From Qipengyuania mesophila (lineage in GTDB: Bacteria; Pseudomonadota; Alphaproteobacteria; Sphingomonadales; Sphingomonadaceae), in the NCBI RefSeq assembly GCF_019711655.1, contig NZ_JAIGNU010000001.1:1335501-1399500 (forward strand): DNA of 64,000 bases, given 5' to 3'. Position 1 is the first letter of the stretch; every line of letters begins with the position of its first letter. The translations under genes and the position numbers were made by a program. This document shows positions 44,332 to 53,352 of the stretch, in pieces. The notes under the pieces are model-generated. The model saw only the letters and a list, made by a program, of their open reading frames with translations. It was not told the origin of the DNA and did no database searches.

Positions 44332-45117
44332 ATGAGCCGCCTGCTGATCTTCGGGCTCGGCTACACCGCCACGCGCATTGCGAACGCCATGCGCGAGCGT
44401 GGCTGGCAGGTCGATGCGACCGGCAGTGCGGGCAATCTCGATTTCGCCGATAGCGATACCATCACCGCCGCGCTGGCGAGCGCCAGCCATGTGCTGAGTT
44501 CGGTCCCGCCCGCTGACGAAAGCGACCCGGTGCTCGATCGCTACGGCACTGTGCTGGACGGAAAATGGCTCGGCTATCTGTCCTCCACCGGAGTCTACGG
44601 TGACGCGCTGGGTGCCTGGGTCGACGAATCGGCACCGACCGGCGGTGGCAGGCGGAGCGCTCGCACGACATGCGATTCGCGCTGGCTCGAGGCCGGCGCG
44701 CGCGTGTTTCGCCTGCCAGGTATCTATGGCCCGGGGCGTAGCGCTTTCGAACGGGTGGCACAGGGCAAGGCACACCGTATCGACCTGCCGGGGCAGGTGT
44801 TCAGCCGGGTACATGTGGACGATATCGTATCCGGCGTTTTGGCCGCGATGGCAGGCGATGCACCCGCAGGAGCCTACAATCTCGCCGACGATCTGCCCAG
44901 CAGCCAGAATTCGGTCATCGAGGAGACCTGCCGCCTGCTCGAGCAAGAGCCGCCCCCGCTCGTGACGCTCGACGACGCCAATCTGTCGCCCATGGCGCGC
45001 GGCTTCTATGCGGAGAACCGGAAGGTGGCGAACGGCAAGGCCCGGCGCCTTCTGGGTTGGGAACCGCGCTATCCGACCTATCGCGAGGGCCTCGCCGCGA
45101 TCAGGGCTCGGGCGTAG
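44332..45117 (+). CDS. NAD(P)-dependent epimerase/dehydratase family protein (YeeZ-like)
   Basis: A 261-residue Rossmann protein of the extended SDR/NAD-epimerase type. FGLGYTATRIA near the start is the nucleotide loop (GxGxxG-like), STGVYGD holds the active Ser/Tyr region and PGIYGPGRSAFERV with VHVDDIVSGVL is typical of the YeeZ/YlbE-type small epimerases. The substrate is unknown, as is true for the family. It is divergent from pepN and convergent with the EamA transporter, overlapping it by 17 bases. Confidence 0.85.
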   Translation: MSRLLIFGLGYTATRIANAMRERGWQVDATGSAGNLDFADSDTITAALASASHVLSSVPPADESDPVLDRYGTVLDGKWLGYLSSTGVYGDALGAWVDESAPTGGGRRSARTTCDSRWLEAGARVFRLPGIYGPGRSAFERVAQGKAHRIDLPGQVFSRVHVDDIVSGVLAAMAGDAPAGAYNLADDLPSSQNSVIEETCRLLEQEPPPLVTLDDANLSPMARGFYAENRKVANGKARRLLGWEPRYPTYREGLAAIRARA

Positions 45118-46045
45118 CGCGTCGCGGCGGAGCATTCGCGCGGCCGCGCATCGCGACCACCATGCCCACCAGCGTGATCACCGCCCCCGCGGCCGGCAAT
45201 GGACCCCATACGAAGCCTTCGAACAACGTCGACAAGGCCATGGCGACCACCGGCACGATCACCGAGCTGTAGGCCGCCTGTCCCGCGCCGACCTTGCGCA
45301 CGAGGCCGTAGTAGAGCGGAAAGGTGACGACCGATCCGGCCAGCCCGAGGTACAGGATGCCGAGCGTGTAGGAAGGGCGCGCATCGAATTGCGGCGGACC
45401 TGCGGTGGCCAGCGCGAGGCCCGCGTTGATGATCACGCCGACGACCATCGACCAGGCGAGCAGCGCGAGGAAGGGCTGCCGCTTGGCTCCGTCCATCGCC
45501 TGCGTGATGTTGGCAGCGCTGGCCGAAAGAATGCCGCACAGCGCGAGGCCAGCCCCCAACAGGACCTCGGCGAGCGTGGCGGGCGAGGAGCGCCATTCAT
45601 GCGCGAACAGCAGCGACACACCGACCGCAGCGATTCCCGATCCGAGGACGAAGGCACCTGTGATCGGCTGGCGCAGGAGGATGCGCCCCAGCACGGCGTT
45701 GGGCACGACCAGCAGCGCGAACATCACCGCGACAAGGCCCGAGGTGATGTGCGCCTCGGCCTGATAGACGAAGGCGAAGTTGAGCGTGAACTGGAACAGT
45801 CCGAGCAGCAGCGCCCAGCGCAGTCCGCCTCTGGTGAGCATCAATGGCTCGCGCCTCAGTGCGGCCAGCGCAAACATGCCGGCCGCCGCCACTACGAAAC
45901 GGTAGGCGATCGACCAGTTGGCCGGGACGCTGGCGATCTGGTCGCGGATGACCAGCCAGGTCCCGCCCCAGATCAGGCTGACAAGCAGGAAGGCGGCGAA
46001 ATTGCGCGGGGTGAAGAGGCTTTCCGCCTCGGTCGAGGGGCTCAT
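45101..46045 (-). CDS. EamA/DMT-family transporter
   Basis: A 314-residue inner-membrane exporter of the drug/metabolite superfamily with about ten membrane helices in two repeated EamA halves; LIWGGTWLVIRDQIA and LALCGILSASAANITQAM mark the repeat starts. Members export amino acids, nucleosides or drugs; the substrate is not evident. The ATG at 46045 overlaps the stop of ltaE by four bases (ATGA), suggesting a role with amino acids such as threonine or glycine. The in-frame extension to 46447 would antisense ltaE and is rejected. Confidence 0.9.
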   Translation of the reverse strand: MSPSTEAESLFTPRNFAAFLLVSLIWGGTWLVIRDQIASVPANWSIAYRFVVAAAGMFALAALRREPLMLTRGGLRWALLLGLFQFTLNFAFVYQAEAHITSGLVAVMFALLVVPNAVLGRILLRQPITGAFVLGSGIAAVGVSLLFAHEWRSSPATLAEVLLGAGLALCGILSASAANITQAMDGAKRQPFLALLAWSMVVGVIINAGLALATAGPPQFDARPSYTLGILYLGLAGSVVTFPLYYGLVRKVGAGQAAYSSVIVPVVAMALSTLFEGFVWGPLPAAGAVITLVGMVVAMRGRANAPPRRATPEP

Positions 46046-47037
46046 AGGTCGGCGATCGCCTGGGCGAGCGAGCGCGCGTCGTCTTCCCGCGTGTTCCATG
46101 CGGTGACGAAGCGCGCCGCACCGTCGCCCCAGTCGTAAAAGCCGAACCCGCGCCCGCGCAGCGTTTCGCGTTCGGATGCGCTGCAGCGCACGAAGAGCTC
46201 GTTCGCTTCCACCGGATGCATCAGGCGCTCGCCGCAGGCGGCAGCAATCTCCTGCGCCGCGCCATTCGCGTGCCGGGCGTTGGCGAGCCACAGATCGTCG
46301 GCAAGCATGGCATGCAGCTGGGCGGCGAGGAAACGCCCCTTCGATTGCAAGTGCCCGGCGCGCTTGCGGCGGTAACGTGCGACCTCGGCCAGTGCAGGGT
46401 CGAAGAACACGATCGCTTCCGCGTTCATCGCCCCGTTCTTGATGCACCCGAAACTCAGCGCATCGGCAGGGCCTGCAGCTTCGCCGGGAGCACAGCCGAG
46501 GTAGGCGACGGCGTTGGCGAAGCGCGCGCCATCGACATGCAGTCGCAGTCCGCGGTCGCTCGCCAGCCCGGCAATCTCGGCGATCTCGCTAGGGCGATAG
46601 CTGCAACCATATTCGCTCGCCTGGGTGATCGAAATCGCATGCGCCTGGACCTGGTGCACGTCGTCGCGGATCGGATCGATCACCGCACGGATCGCGGCAG
46701 GGGTCAGCTTGGCGCGCTCGCCCCGCGCCAACATCAGCTTGGCTCCGTGCAGGTAGAAGCCCGGCGCGCCGCCCTCGTCGACCTCGATATGCGCTTCCTC
46801 ATGGCACACGACGCCGCCATGCGGCGGAACCATGCTCGCCAGTGCAAGGCAGTTGGCCGCGGTGCCCGTCGCCACCCACAGCGCCGTGCAGGGGCGCTCG
46901 AAAACCGTGGAAAAGCGCTCGTCGAGCGCAAGGCTCAGCGCATCCCCATCATAGGGGGAATCGGGTGCGTCGGCCGCCTTGAGGGCCTCCCAGACGGCGG
47001 GGTGGACGGCGGCGGCATTGTCGGACAGGAATTGCAT
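46042..47037 (-). CDS. ltaE: Low-specificity L-threonine aldolase
   Basis: A 331-residue PLP enzyme cleaving threonine or allo-threonine to glycine and acetaldehyde. SDNAAAVHPAVWEAL, the PLP pocket ATGTAANCLAL, HVDGARFANAVAYL with the cofactor Asp and SFGCIKNGAMNAEA with the Schiff-base Lys are in family order. The protein is slightly shorter than typical LtaE. It is coupled by a four-base overlap to the EamA exporter and divergent from the small GNAT gene. Confidence 0.92.
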   Translation of the reverse strand: MQFLSDNAAAVHPAVWEALKAADAPDSPYDGDALSLALDERFSTVFERPCTALWVATGTAANCLALASMVPPHGGVVCHEEAHIEVDEGGAPGFYLHGAKLMLARGERAKLTPAAIRAVIDPIRDDVHQVQAHAISITQASEYGCSYRPSEIAEIAGLASDRGLRLHVDGARFANAVAYLGCAPGEAAGPADALSFGCIKNGAMNAEAIVFFDPALAEVARYRRKRAGHLQSKGRFLAAQLHAMLADDLWLANARHANGAAQEIAAACGERLMHPVEANELFVRCSASERETLRGRGFGFYDWGDGAARFVTAWNTREDDARSLAQAIADL

Positions 47038-47090
47038 TGGAACGCCATAAACACCGATGCGTTGCTTGCCCAGAAAGGAAACATTCGACC

Positions 47091-47387
47091 ATGAGCGCGG
47101 ACGAAATTGTAATCGAACGTCGAAACAGGGTCACGCACGGCGAATATGTGGCAAGTTTTGGCAAGGATGCGCCTGTCGGACGGCTAACTTGGACTCTGCG
47201 CAACGGGGCCCGCGACGCCGAACACACGCACGTTTCCGAAGCGACGCGTGGCAAGGGAGTTGCCGGGCAGCTGGTCGAGGCACTCATCCGCGACGCTCGA
47301 AGCGAAGGCTTCAAGATCATCCCCAGCTGTTCCTACGTCGCGGCGCAATTCGCCCGGCACCCCGACTGGGCGGACTTGCGCGCCTAG
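47091..47387 (+). CDS. Small GNAT-fold acetyltransferase (YjdJ-like)
   Basis: A 98-residue protein of the short 'N-acetyltransferase' type (sometimes YjdJ/Gcn5-like). EYVASFGKDAPVGRLTWTL and HTHVSEATRGKGVAGQLVEALIRDARSEGFKI include the acetyl-CoA loop (RGKGVA), and SYVAAQFARHPDW is the typical end. The acceptor is unknown. ATG 47091 follows AAAGGAAA. Its stop shares a CTAG with the convergent PH-domain gene. Confidence 0.85.
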   Translation: MSADEIVIERRNRVTHGEYVASFGKDAPVGRLTWTLRNGARDAEHTHVSEATRGKGVAGQLVEALIRDARSEGFKIIPSCSYVAAQFARHPDWADLRA

Positions 47388-48916
47388 TCGCGGACCGCGC
47401 GGCTCTCGATCACGTCCGAAAAGTCCTGCTCGGCCATGCTTTCGAGCACGGCCTCGCGTATCCGCCATGCATCGGCGAGCGCCACCCCGCGCATCCGCAA
47501 GCGCCCCCCGGCGAGGCCGAAATGCACATCGGCATAGCCGCGCAGGCGCGCCAGCGGATTGCGGACGATCTCGACTGATTGCAGCTTCTCGCGCGCCGCG
47601 ATCGCCAGGCTCGGCGCGAACCAGCCGTGTCGTACATAAAGCTGGCTCGGCCCGATGGCGTGCAGATCCCAGCGCCAGCGCAAATATTCGTGCGTCCCGA
47701 ACCACAGCCCGCCCAGTAGCGGGAGAAGGAGGGCGAGATCGGCCCGCCCCAAGAGCGCAGCGCCGATCGCAATCGCGCTCATCGCGGCGAGGCCAAGCAG
47801 GAAGCCGTCGATGCGGTAGGCGGGCATCGCGCGGTGCCATTCGATGCCGTCGCCCGGCAGGGTGAAGCCCGTTTCCGCCACGACCGGGGCGATCTCCTCC
47901 ATCTGCGCGAAGGGCACGGCTTCGTGATTGGCCGAGCCGCTGTCGCTGGCGAGGCTGACCAGCTTGAGCGAATGCCATCCGAACAGCCGCCGCACGAGAC
48001 CGGTTCCGATGCGCAGCGCCTGAACTCGGTGAACCGGCATGACGAGATCGGTGCGGGTGAGCAGCCCGCGACGGCGACGGAGGCCCTTGTCGCTGCGCTC
48101 GAGCCGGAATCCCCATTCGCGCAGCGCTGTGCGTGTTACGCCGGTCGCCACCCCGACGAGCAGGAGCGAGCCGAAAGCGACCATGATGCCTATGGCCTGC
48201 GCGAGGGAACCAAGCCCGGCGAGCCACTGGCCCGGACCGGCGAGCTGTTCGCGCCACGCGCGCCAGTCCCAGATTTCGAACGGTAGGAGGACATCGAACT
48301 GCTGCGCGAGACCGCCAAGAACCGCGACGATGGCCAGTGAGAATTCGAACAGGCCGAAAGTGACCACCCGTTTCGGGGACATGGCGAAGAGTACCTGCGC
48401 CTGCTCCGCCGGGGCCAAGTTGTCCCCTCCCACCTGTGCGACCGCACCTTCCTCGCGCAGGCTGCGTACCAGTTCTCGCAGGCGCTCGCCCTCGCTCGCG
48501 GGAAGATAGGTGAGCGCGATGTCGTCGCCGCCGCCCGCACCGGTCTCGAACTTGACTTCGACCAGGCCGAACAGGCGCGGGATGGGCTTCTGTTCGAGGC
48601 TCACATCCTGGATGCGTTCGTAGGGCACCGAGCGCGCGGAGCGCGACAGAACGCCGCTCTCGACGCGGATATCTGCCTCGCCGACGGTATAGGTCAGGCG
48701 GCGCCAGCGCAGATAGGCGAACAGGATGTTCGCCCCGACCACCGCGAGGACGAGCGGCACGAAATAGGTGACGACATCGTCGAAATCGCCCTCGTCAAGA
48801 ATGGCGAAGCCGCCGAGCAGGATCGGGAACACAAGTTGCGACAGCAGCGACATCGCGCGCACGACGAAGGTGCGCGGATCGGTCCGGCGCGGAGCGGTGT
48901 CGAGCGTTTCGCTCAC
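47384..48916 (-). CDS. PH-domain membrane protein (YdbT-like)
   Basis: A 510-residue membrane protein with several bacterial PH domains (bPH2 type): each repeat follows membrane helices and has an RRLTYTVGEADIRVESGVL-like strand, the third being RWRWDLHAIGPSQLYVRHGWF. Helices fill the first 65, 180-275 and 370-410 residues. YdbS/YdbT pairs are common in bacteria and of unknown function, probably at the membrane. It overlaps the smaller partner by four bases, so they act as a pair. Confidence 0.9.
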   Translation of the reverse strand: MSETLDTAPRRTDPRTFVVRAMSLLSQLVFPILLGGFAILDEGDFDDVVTYFVPLVLAVVGANILFAYLRWRRLTYTVGEADIRVESGVLSRSARSVPYERIQDVSLEQKPIPRLFGLVEVKFETGAGGGDDIALTYLPASEGERLRELVRSLREEGAVAQVGGDNLAPAEQAQVLFAMSPKRVVTFGLFEFSLAIVAVLGGLAQQFDVLLPFEIWDWRAWREQLAGPGQWLAGLGSLAQAIGIMVAFGSLLLVGVATGVTRTALREWGFRLERSDKGLRRRRGLLTRTDLVMPVHRVQALRIGTGLVRRLFGWHSLKLVSLASDSGSANHEAVPFAQMEEIAPVVAETGFTLPGDGIEWHRAMPAYRIDGFLLGLAAMSAIAIGAALLGRADLALLLPLLGGLWFGTHEYLRWRWDLHAIGPSQLYVRHGWFAPSLAIAAREKLQSVEIVRNPLARLRGYADVHFGLAGGRLRMRGVALADAWRIREAVLESMAEQDFSDVIESRAVRD

Positions 48917-49380
48917 CGCGTATCCCGCCTGATCGCAGCGCGAATCCGCTCGCGCATGGCGGTCGCTTCCTCATGGCGCAGACCGGGCAGCGAGACCGAG
49001 GCATTGTGTGTTCCGGCGGTATGGACGGTCAGCGTGGCGAGGCCATAGGCGCGCTCGAGCGGTCCCTGTCCCACGTCGATATGCTGGACACGTCCGAAGG
49101 GAACGACGGTATCGGCGCGGAAGATCACGCCGCGCACCACGCGCAGCCGCTCCTGCTCGAGCGAATAACCGCGGGCATTGTAGCGCCGCAGCGGTACCCG
49201 AATCAGCGCGTAGGCGATGACCAGCAGCGCGGGAATCCACACCGCGCCGGTCCAGCCGGAAATGGCCACCTCGGCAATCGTCGCCGCGACGAGCAGCGCC
49301 ACCGCGACGATCGACATCTGCAGCCTCACCATCGATTTATAGGCAGGGTCGAGAGCGATCAGCTGGTCGGCATGGTTCAT
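48913..49380 (-). CDS. PH-domain membrane protein (YdbS-like)
   Basis: A 155-residue protein with two N-terminal membrane helices (about 20-60, MSIVAVALLVAATIAEVAI) and one bacterial PH domain (YNARGYSLEQERLRVVRGVIFRADTVVPFGRVQHIDVGQG). It is the short partner of the YdbT-like gene, to which it is linked by a four-base overlap; the pair is widely conserved and unassigned. Confidence 0.9.
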   Translation of the reverse strand: MNHADQLIALDPAYKSMVRLQMSIVAVALLVAATIAEVAISGWTGAVWIPALLVIAYALIRVPLRRYNARGYSLEQERLRVVRGVIFRADTVVPFGRVQHIDVGQGPLERAYGLATLTVHTAGTHNASVSLPGLRHEEATAMRERIRAAIRRDTR

Positions 49381-49465
49381 GGCGTCTTAGTTAGGCAATA
49401 CGGCTCGGCGATTCAATTGGGTTTCCCTTCCTCCCGGCGCTATGCCGAACATGGGAGGAAAAGGG

Positions 49466-50362
49466 ATGGATATTTCGAAGCTGATGTTCCGCGATCGCCT
49501 GCTTGAGGGTGAGCGCATTCTGGTTACCGGCGGCGGCACCGGGCTGGGCCGCGAAATGGCCGAGGCCTTCGTCAGGCTCGGCGCCGAGGTCCATATCTGC
49601 GGTCGACGCCAGGGCAAGCTCGACGAGACCGCGCAGGAATTGATGGGCCGCCACGGCGGGACGGTCGTCGGCCATGCCTGCGACATCCGCGACCCGGAAG
49701 CGATTCATGCGATGGTCGAGGCGATCTGGGAACACGGTCCGCTCACCGGCGTGGTCAACAATGCCGCGGGCAATTTCATCAGCCGGACCGAAGACCTCTC
49801 GGTGGGCGGCTTCAACGCCATCAGCGACATCGTCTTTCGCGGCAGCTTCTATGTAACGCTCGAGGTCGGCAAGCGGCTGATCGCCGAGGGGCGCAAGGCG
49901 AGCTTCCTGTCGATCCTGACCACATGGGTGTGGAATGGCGGCCCCTTCGTGGTGCCCAGCGCGATGAGCAAGGCCGGGCTCAACGCGATGACGCAGAGCC
50001 TCGCGGTCGAATGGGGGCGCTACGGCCTGCGCTTCAACGCGATCGCTCCCGGGCTCTTCCCCACCGACGGCATGAGCGCGCGCCTGTCGCCCGCCGGGCG
50101 CGGCGGCAATTCGCACGACGAGATGAATCCGATGGGACGCCACGGCGAGATGCACGAGCTCGCCAATCTCGCGGTCTTCCTGATGGGGCCGGGCGCCGAA
50201 TGGCTCAACGGCCAGACGATCGCCATCGATGGCGGTGGCTATCAGGCGCATGGCGGCAATTTCTACGCCGCGCTCAAGGACATGGGCGACGAGCAGTGGG
50301 AAGCGATGCGCGCGATGATCAAGGGGACGAATGCGCGAGATAAGGCAGAGCGCAGTACGTAG
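49466..50362 (+). CDS. SDR oxidoreductase, 2,4-dienoyl-CoA reductase-like
   Basis: A 298-residue short-chain dehydrogenase close in pattern to mitochondrial-type 2,4-dienoyl-CoA reductases. VTGGGTGLG is the cofactor loop, NNAAGNFIS (about 100-108) and VVPSAMSKAGLNAMTQSLAVEWG replace the usual Tyr-X-X-X-Lys with Ser-X-X-X-Lys, as in that group, and APGLFPTDGMSARL follows. It probably removes the double bond of unsaturated acyl-CoA. ATG 49466 follows GGAGGAAAAGG; an earlier ATG at 49442 lacks that spacing. Confidence 0.85.
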   Translation: MDISKLMFRDRLLEGERILVTGGGTGLGREMAEAFVRLGAEVHICGRRQGKLDETAQELMGRHGGTVVGHACDIRDPEAIHAMVEAIWEHGPLTGVVNNAAGNFISRTEDLSVGGFNAISDIVFRGSFYVTLEVGKRLIAEGRKASFLSILTTWVWNGGPFVVPSAMSKAGLNAMTQSLAVEWGRYGLRFNAIAPGLFPTDGMSARLSPAGRGGNSHDEMNPMGRHGEMHELANLAVFLMGPGAEWLNGQTIAIDGGGYQAHGGNFYAALKDMGDEQWEAMRAMIKGTNARDKAERST

Positions 50363-50649
50363 CTCGGCGCGCGTGGTGAGGGAGTTTTCTTGTTCGCGAA
50401 CCCGCCTCCGCGGGTTTGTCCTCGCTAGACGTGCAGCAAGCTGCACCCGCTGCGGGCCGCCGGTCGGCCTTGCCTCGCCTTCGGCTCGGGAGTTTTGGCA
50501 GACGCCCGATGTCGCAAGAGAACCGGGCCGGTGGAGGCCCGGCAAGGGCGACCGCCCGCCCGCAGGTGCTCGACGCGAGGCGTCGAAACAGCACCGAGGA
50601 CGCACCGACGGAGGTCGGTGTGCAAACCGAGGAAACCATTTTTGAAAAA
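50363..50649. other. 287-base gene-free stretch holding a structured repeat
   Basis: No convincing gene. Nearly the whole stretch is the multi-hairpin repeat at 50396-50632, bordered by the SDR gene on the left and tRNA-Thr on the right. Translations of it (Arg-rich fragments) are shadows of the repeat. Confidence 0.7.
50396..50632. repeat. Multi-hairpin repeat element, copy 1
   Basis: A roughly symmetric element of successive hairpins. From left: AACCCGC-CTCC-GCGGGTT (50399-50416), then TCCTCGC, GTGCAGC-AA-GCTGCAC (50431-50446), CGCTGCGGG, GCCTTGCCTCGCC, a centre, GGCAAGGGCGACCGCCCGCC, an arm GTGCT..AGCAC (50566-50594), GAGGACGCACC and CACCGAC-GGAG-GTCGGTG at the end. The right half is roughly the reverse complement of the left. 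It shares long blocks with 60046-60318. Confidence 0.8.
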
Positions 50650-50724
50650 TGGTGCTGCTGGGGAGGATTGAACTCCCGGCCTCACCCTTACCAAGGGTGC
50701 GCTCTACCACTGAGCTACAGCAGC
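50650..50724 (-). tRNA. tRNA-Thr (anticodon GGU)
   Basis: Minus-strand cloverleaf: acceptor GCTGCTG with CAGCAGC, D arm GCTC-GAGC, anticodon arm CACCC-TTGGTAA-GGGTG giving anticodon GGT at positions 34-36, T arm CGGGA-GTTCAAT-CCTCC-type with T loop TTCAATC, discriminator A, CCA encoded at 50650-50652. It reads ACC and ACU. It lies 18 bases from the structured repeat and has a good promoter. Confidence 0.96.
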
Positions 50725-50765
50725 ACATGTCGCCCGCAGAAACCGTTGCGGGGGTGGAGGCGCGC

Positions 50766-50794
50766 GCTATTGGCAGACGTGACGAAGAAGTCAA
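50766..50794 (-). promoter_or_regulatory. Promoter of tRNA-Thr
   Basis: Minus strand TTGACT (50789-50794), 17 bases, AATAGC (50766-50771), about 42 bases before the tRNA 5' end. It has the best -35 among the tRNA promoters here. Confidence 0.55.
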
Positions 50795-50837
50795 CCTTCG
50801 CTTGAGCCGAAGCGCAAAATTCGCGAAAGCTTGCGCA

Positions 50838-50981
50838 ATGGATAGCCGAAACGACAAATCGAGCCGCGAGGACCGCCTCGCCGCGAAACTTCGCGAGAAC
50901 CTGAGGCGCCGCAAGGGGCAGGCACGCGAATTGCGCGAATCGGGCGACGACGGGGTTTCCAAGCCGTCCGAGGGCCGCTAA
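50838..50981 (+). CDS. Small conserved-type basic protein of unknown function
   Basis: A 47-residue highly charged protein (DSRNDKSSREDRLAAKLREN, then LRRRKGQARELRESG) predicted to be mostly a helix. Similar short Arg/Lys/Glu-rich proteins recur in alphaproteobacteria but have no assigned role. The frame opens far upstream, across tRNA-Thr, so ATG 50838 is the sensible start. It may lie first in the gpmA unit, 134 bases upstream, with a long inverted repeat between. Confidence 0.55.
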   Translation: MDSRNDKSSREDRLAAKLRENLRRRKGQARELRESGDDGVSKPSEGR

Positions 50982-51023
50982 CGCGCGGTGCTCACTGCTT
51001 TCTCGCTATTGCGAGGTGCTGTT

Positions 51024-51094
51024 CCGGCCCGCTCCCCCTCCCGGCCACCCATAGAATACCGTGCCGTGGGTGGCCGGGAGGGGGAGCGGGCTGG
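51024..51094. repeat. Long inverted repeat upstream of gpmA
   Basis: Positions 51024-51051 pair with 51067-51094 over 28 bp; the inner 25 bp are perfect and the outer part has one G-U pair, with a 15-base loop. Key stretch: CGGCCCGCTCCCCCTCCCGG against CCGGGAGGGGGAGCGGGCTG. It ends 20 bases before the gpmA ATG (ribosome site at about 51103). There is no U-tract, so it is not a classic terminator. Confidence 0.8.
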
Positions 51095-51114
51095 CACGGA
51101 AATCGGGAGAGAAA

Positions 51115-51801
<687 letters not shown>

Positions 51802-51802
51802 G

Positions 51803-52297
51803 ATGGGGGCGGAGGGAACAGCGAAGGTCGCCATCGTCATGGGCAGCCAGTCGGACTGGCCGACCATGACCTGCGCCGCAGAGGTGCTCGACGAGCTCGG
51901 CCTTGCGACCGATGTCCGCATCGTCTCCGCGCATCGCACGCCCGAGCGGATGTACGATTTCGCGAAGGGCGCGGCCGACGCGGGTATCGAGGTCATCATC
52001 GCGGGCGCCGGCGGCGCCGCCCATCTGCCGGGCATGATCGCAGCGCTCACGCATGTGCCTGTGCTCGGCGTGCCGGTGCAGTCGAATGCGCTTTCGGGGC
52101 AGGACAGCCTGCTCTCGATCGTCCAGATGCCCGCCGGCGTGCCGGTCGGCACGCTGGCGATCGGCAAGGCCGGCGCGACCAATGCCGGCCTGCTCGCCGC
52201 GGCGATCCTCGCCAATCACGACCCCGCACTCTCGCAGCGGCTGCAGGACTGGCGCGCCGCCCGCAGCGCGGCGGTGACCGAGCGCCCGGTCGACTGA
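51803..52297 (+). CDS. purE: N5-carboxyaminoimidazole ribonucleotide mutase
   Basis: PurE converts N5-CAIR to CAIR in purine synthesis, taking the PurK product. The 164 residues hold [12 protein letters not shown] (about 10-21), [17 protein letters not shown] with the catalytic His and [17 protein letters not shown], all diagnostic of class I PurE. ATG 51803 is favoured over 51794 because AAGGA is 8 bases ahead, while 51794 has it immediately adjacent. The stop overlaps the purK ATG by one base (TGATG). Confidence 0.95.
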   Translation: MGAEGTAKVAIVMGSQSDWPTMTCAAEVLDELGLATDVRIVSAHRTPERMYDFAKGAADAGIEVIIAGAGGAAHLPGMIAALTHVPVLGVPVQSNALSGQDSLLSIVQMPAGVPVGTLAIGKAGATNAGLLAAAILANHDPALSQRLQDWRAARSAAVTERPVD

Positions 52298-53352
52298 TGC
52301 TGAAGCGCGGCGGCACGATCGGCATTCTCGGTGCCGGCCAGCTCGGCCGGATGATGGCGATGAGCGCCGCGCAGCTCGGCTATCGCTGCATCGCCTATGC
52401 GCCCGAGGGCGACAATGTCGCCGGCCAGGCCAGCGACGATCTGTTCGCCAACAAATGGGACGACACCGCCGCGCTCGCCGCCTTCGCAGCGCAATGCGAC
52501 GTGGTCACCTGGGAGTTCGAGAACGTCCCCGTTGCCACCGCCGGCGCCATGCCCGAGGGCCGCATCTTCCCGCACCCGCGCGCGCTCGAGACCGCGCAGG
52601 ACCGGCTCAACGAGAAGCGCTTCGTCGAAGGGCTCGGCGGCAGGCCCGCGGCCTATGCGCGTGTGGACTCACGTGCCGATCTCGAGGCGGCGGTCGATCG
52701 GCTGGGCGCGCCCGGCATCCTCAAGACCCGGCGCGACGGATACGACGGCAAGGGCCAGTGGCGGATCGGTTCGGACCGCGAGGCGCAGGGCCTGCACCTG
52801 CCCGACATGCCGCTGGTTTACGAAGGCTTCGTCGAGTTCGAGGCCGAATTCTCGGTCATCCTCGTGCGCGGGCAGGACGGCGAGATCCGTTTCTGGGATT
52901 CGCCCCGCAACACGCATGAGGACGGCATCCTCGCCACCTCATCGCTCCCCGCGGGCGAGCCGATCGAGGCGCAGGTGGGCGAAGCGCGCGAGCTGGCGCG
53001 GCAGGTCGCGGATGCGCTCAAATATGTCGGCGTGCTGACGCTCGAGTTCTTCGCCACGCGCGAAGGGCCGATCTTCAACGAGATGGCGCCGCGGGTGCAC
53101 AATTCGGGCCACTGGACCATCGAGGGCGCGGTCACCAGCCAGTTCGAGAACCACATCCGCGCGGTCGCAGGGCTGCCACTGGGCGATACGGCGACGGTCG
53201 CGAAGACGGTCACCATGACCAATATCATCGGCAAGGACATCACGCGCGCCCAGCGGCATCTGACGGCGCCCGACACGCATCTCCACGATTACGGCAAGGC
53301 CAAGGTGCGCGAGGGACGCAAGATGGGCCATGTGACGCGGCTGAAGCGGTGA
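52297..53352 (+). CDS. purK: N5-carboxyaminoimidazole ribonucleotide synthase
   Basis: PurK is the ATP-grasp enzyme that makes N5-CAIR from AIR, bicarbonate and ATP. The 351 residues begin GTIGILGAGQLGRMMAMSAA with a nucleotide-like fold, ILKTRRDGYDGKGQW is the ATP-grasp loop and FNEMAPRVHNSGHWTIEG the metal/substrate region. It starts at the base where purE ends and overlaps folA by four bases (GTGA). Confidence 0.96.
   Translation: MLKRGGTIGILGAGQLGRMMAMSAAQLGYRCIAYAPEGDNVAGQASDDLFANKWDDTAALAAFAAQCDVVTWEFENVPVATAGAMPEGRIFPHPRALETAQDRLNEKRFVEGLGGRPAAYARVDSRADLEAAVDRLGAPGILKTRRDGYDGKGQWRIGSDREAQGLHLPDMPLVYEGFVEFEAEFSVILVRGQDGEIRFWDSPRNTHEDGILATSSLPAGEPIEAQVGEARELARQVADALKYVGVLTLEFFATREGPIFNEMAPRVHNSGHWTIEGAVTSQFENHIRAVAGLPLGDTATVAKTVTMTNIIGKDITRAQRHLTAPDTHLHDYGKAKVREGRKMGHVTRLKR

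Noticed and set aside
50649..50837. Upstream extension of the 47-residue gene
   Set aside because: It reads through tRNA-Thr; the sensible start is ATG 50838.
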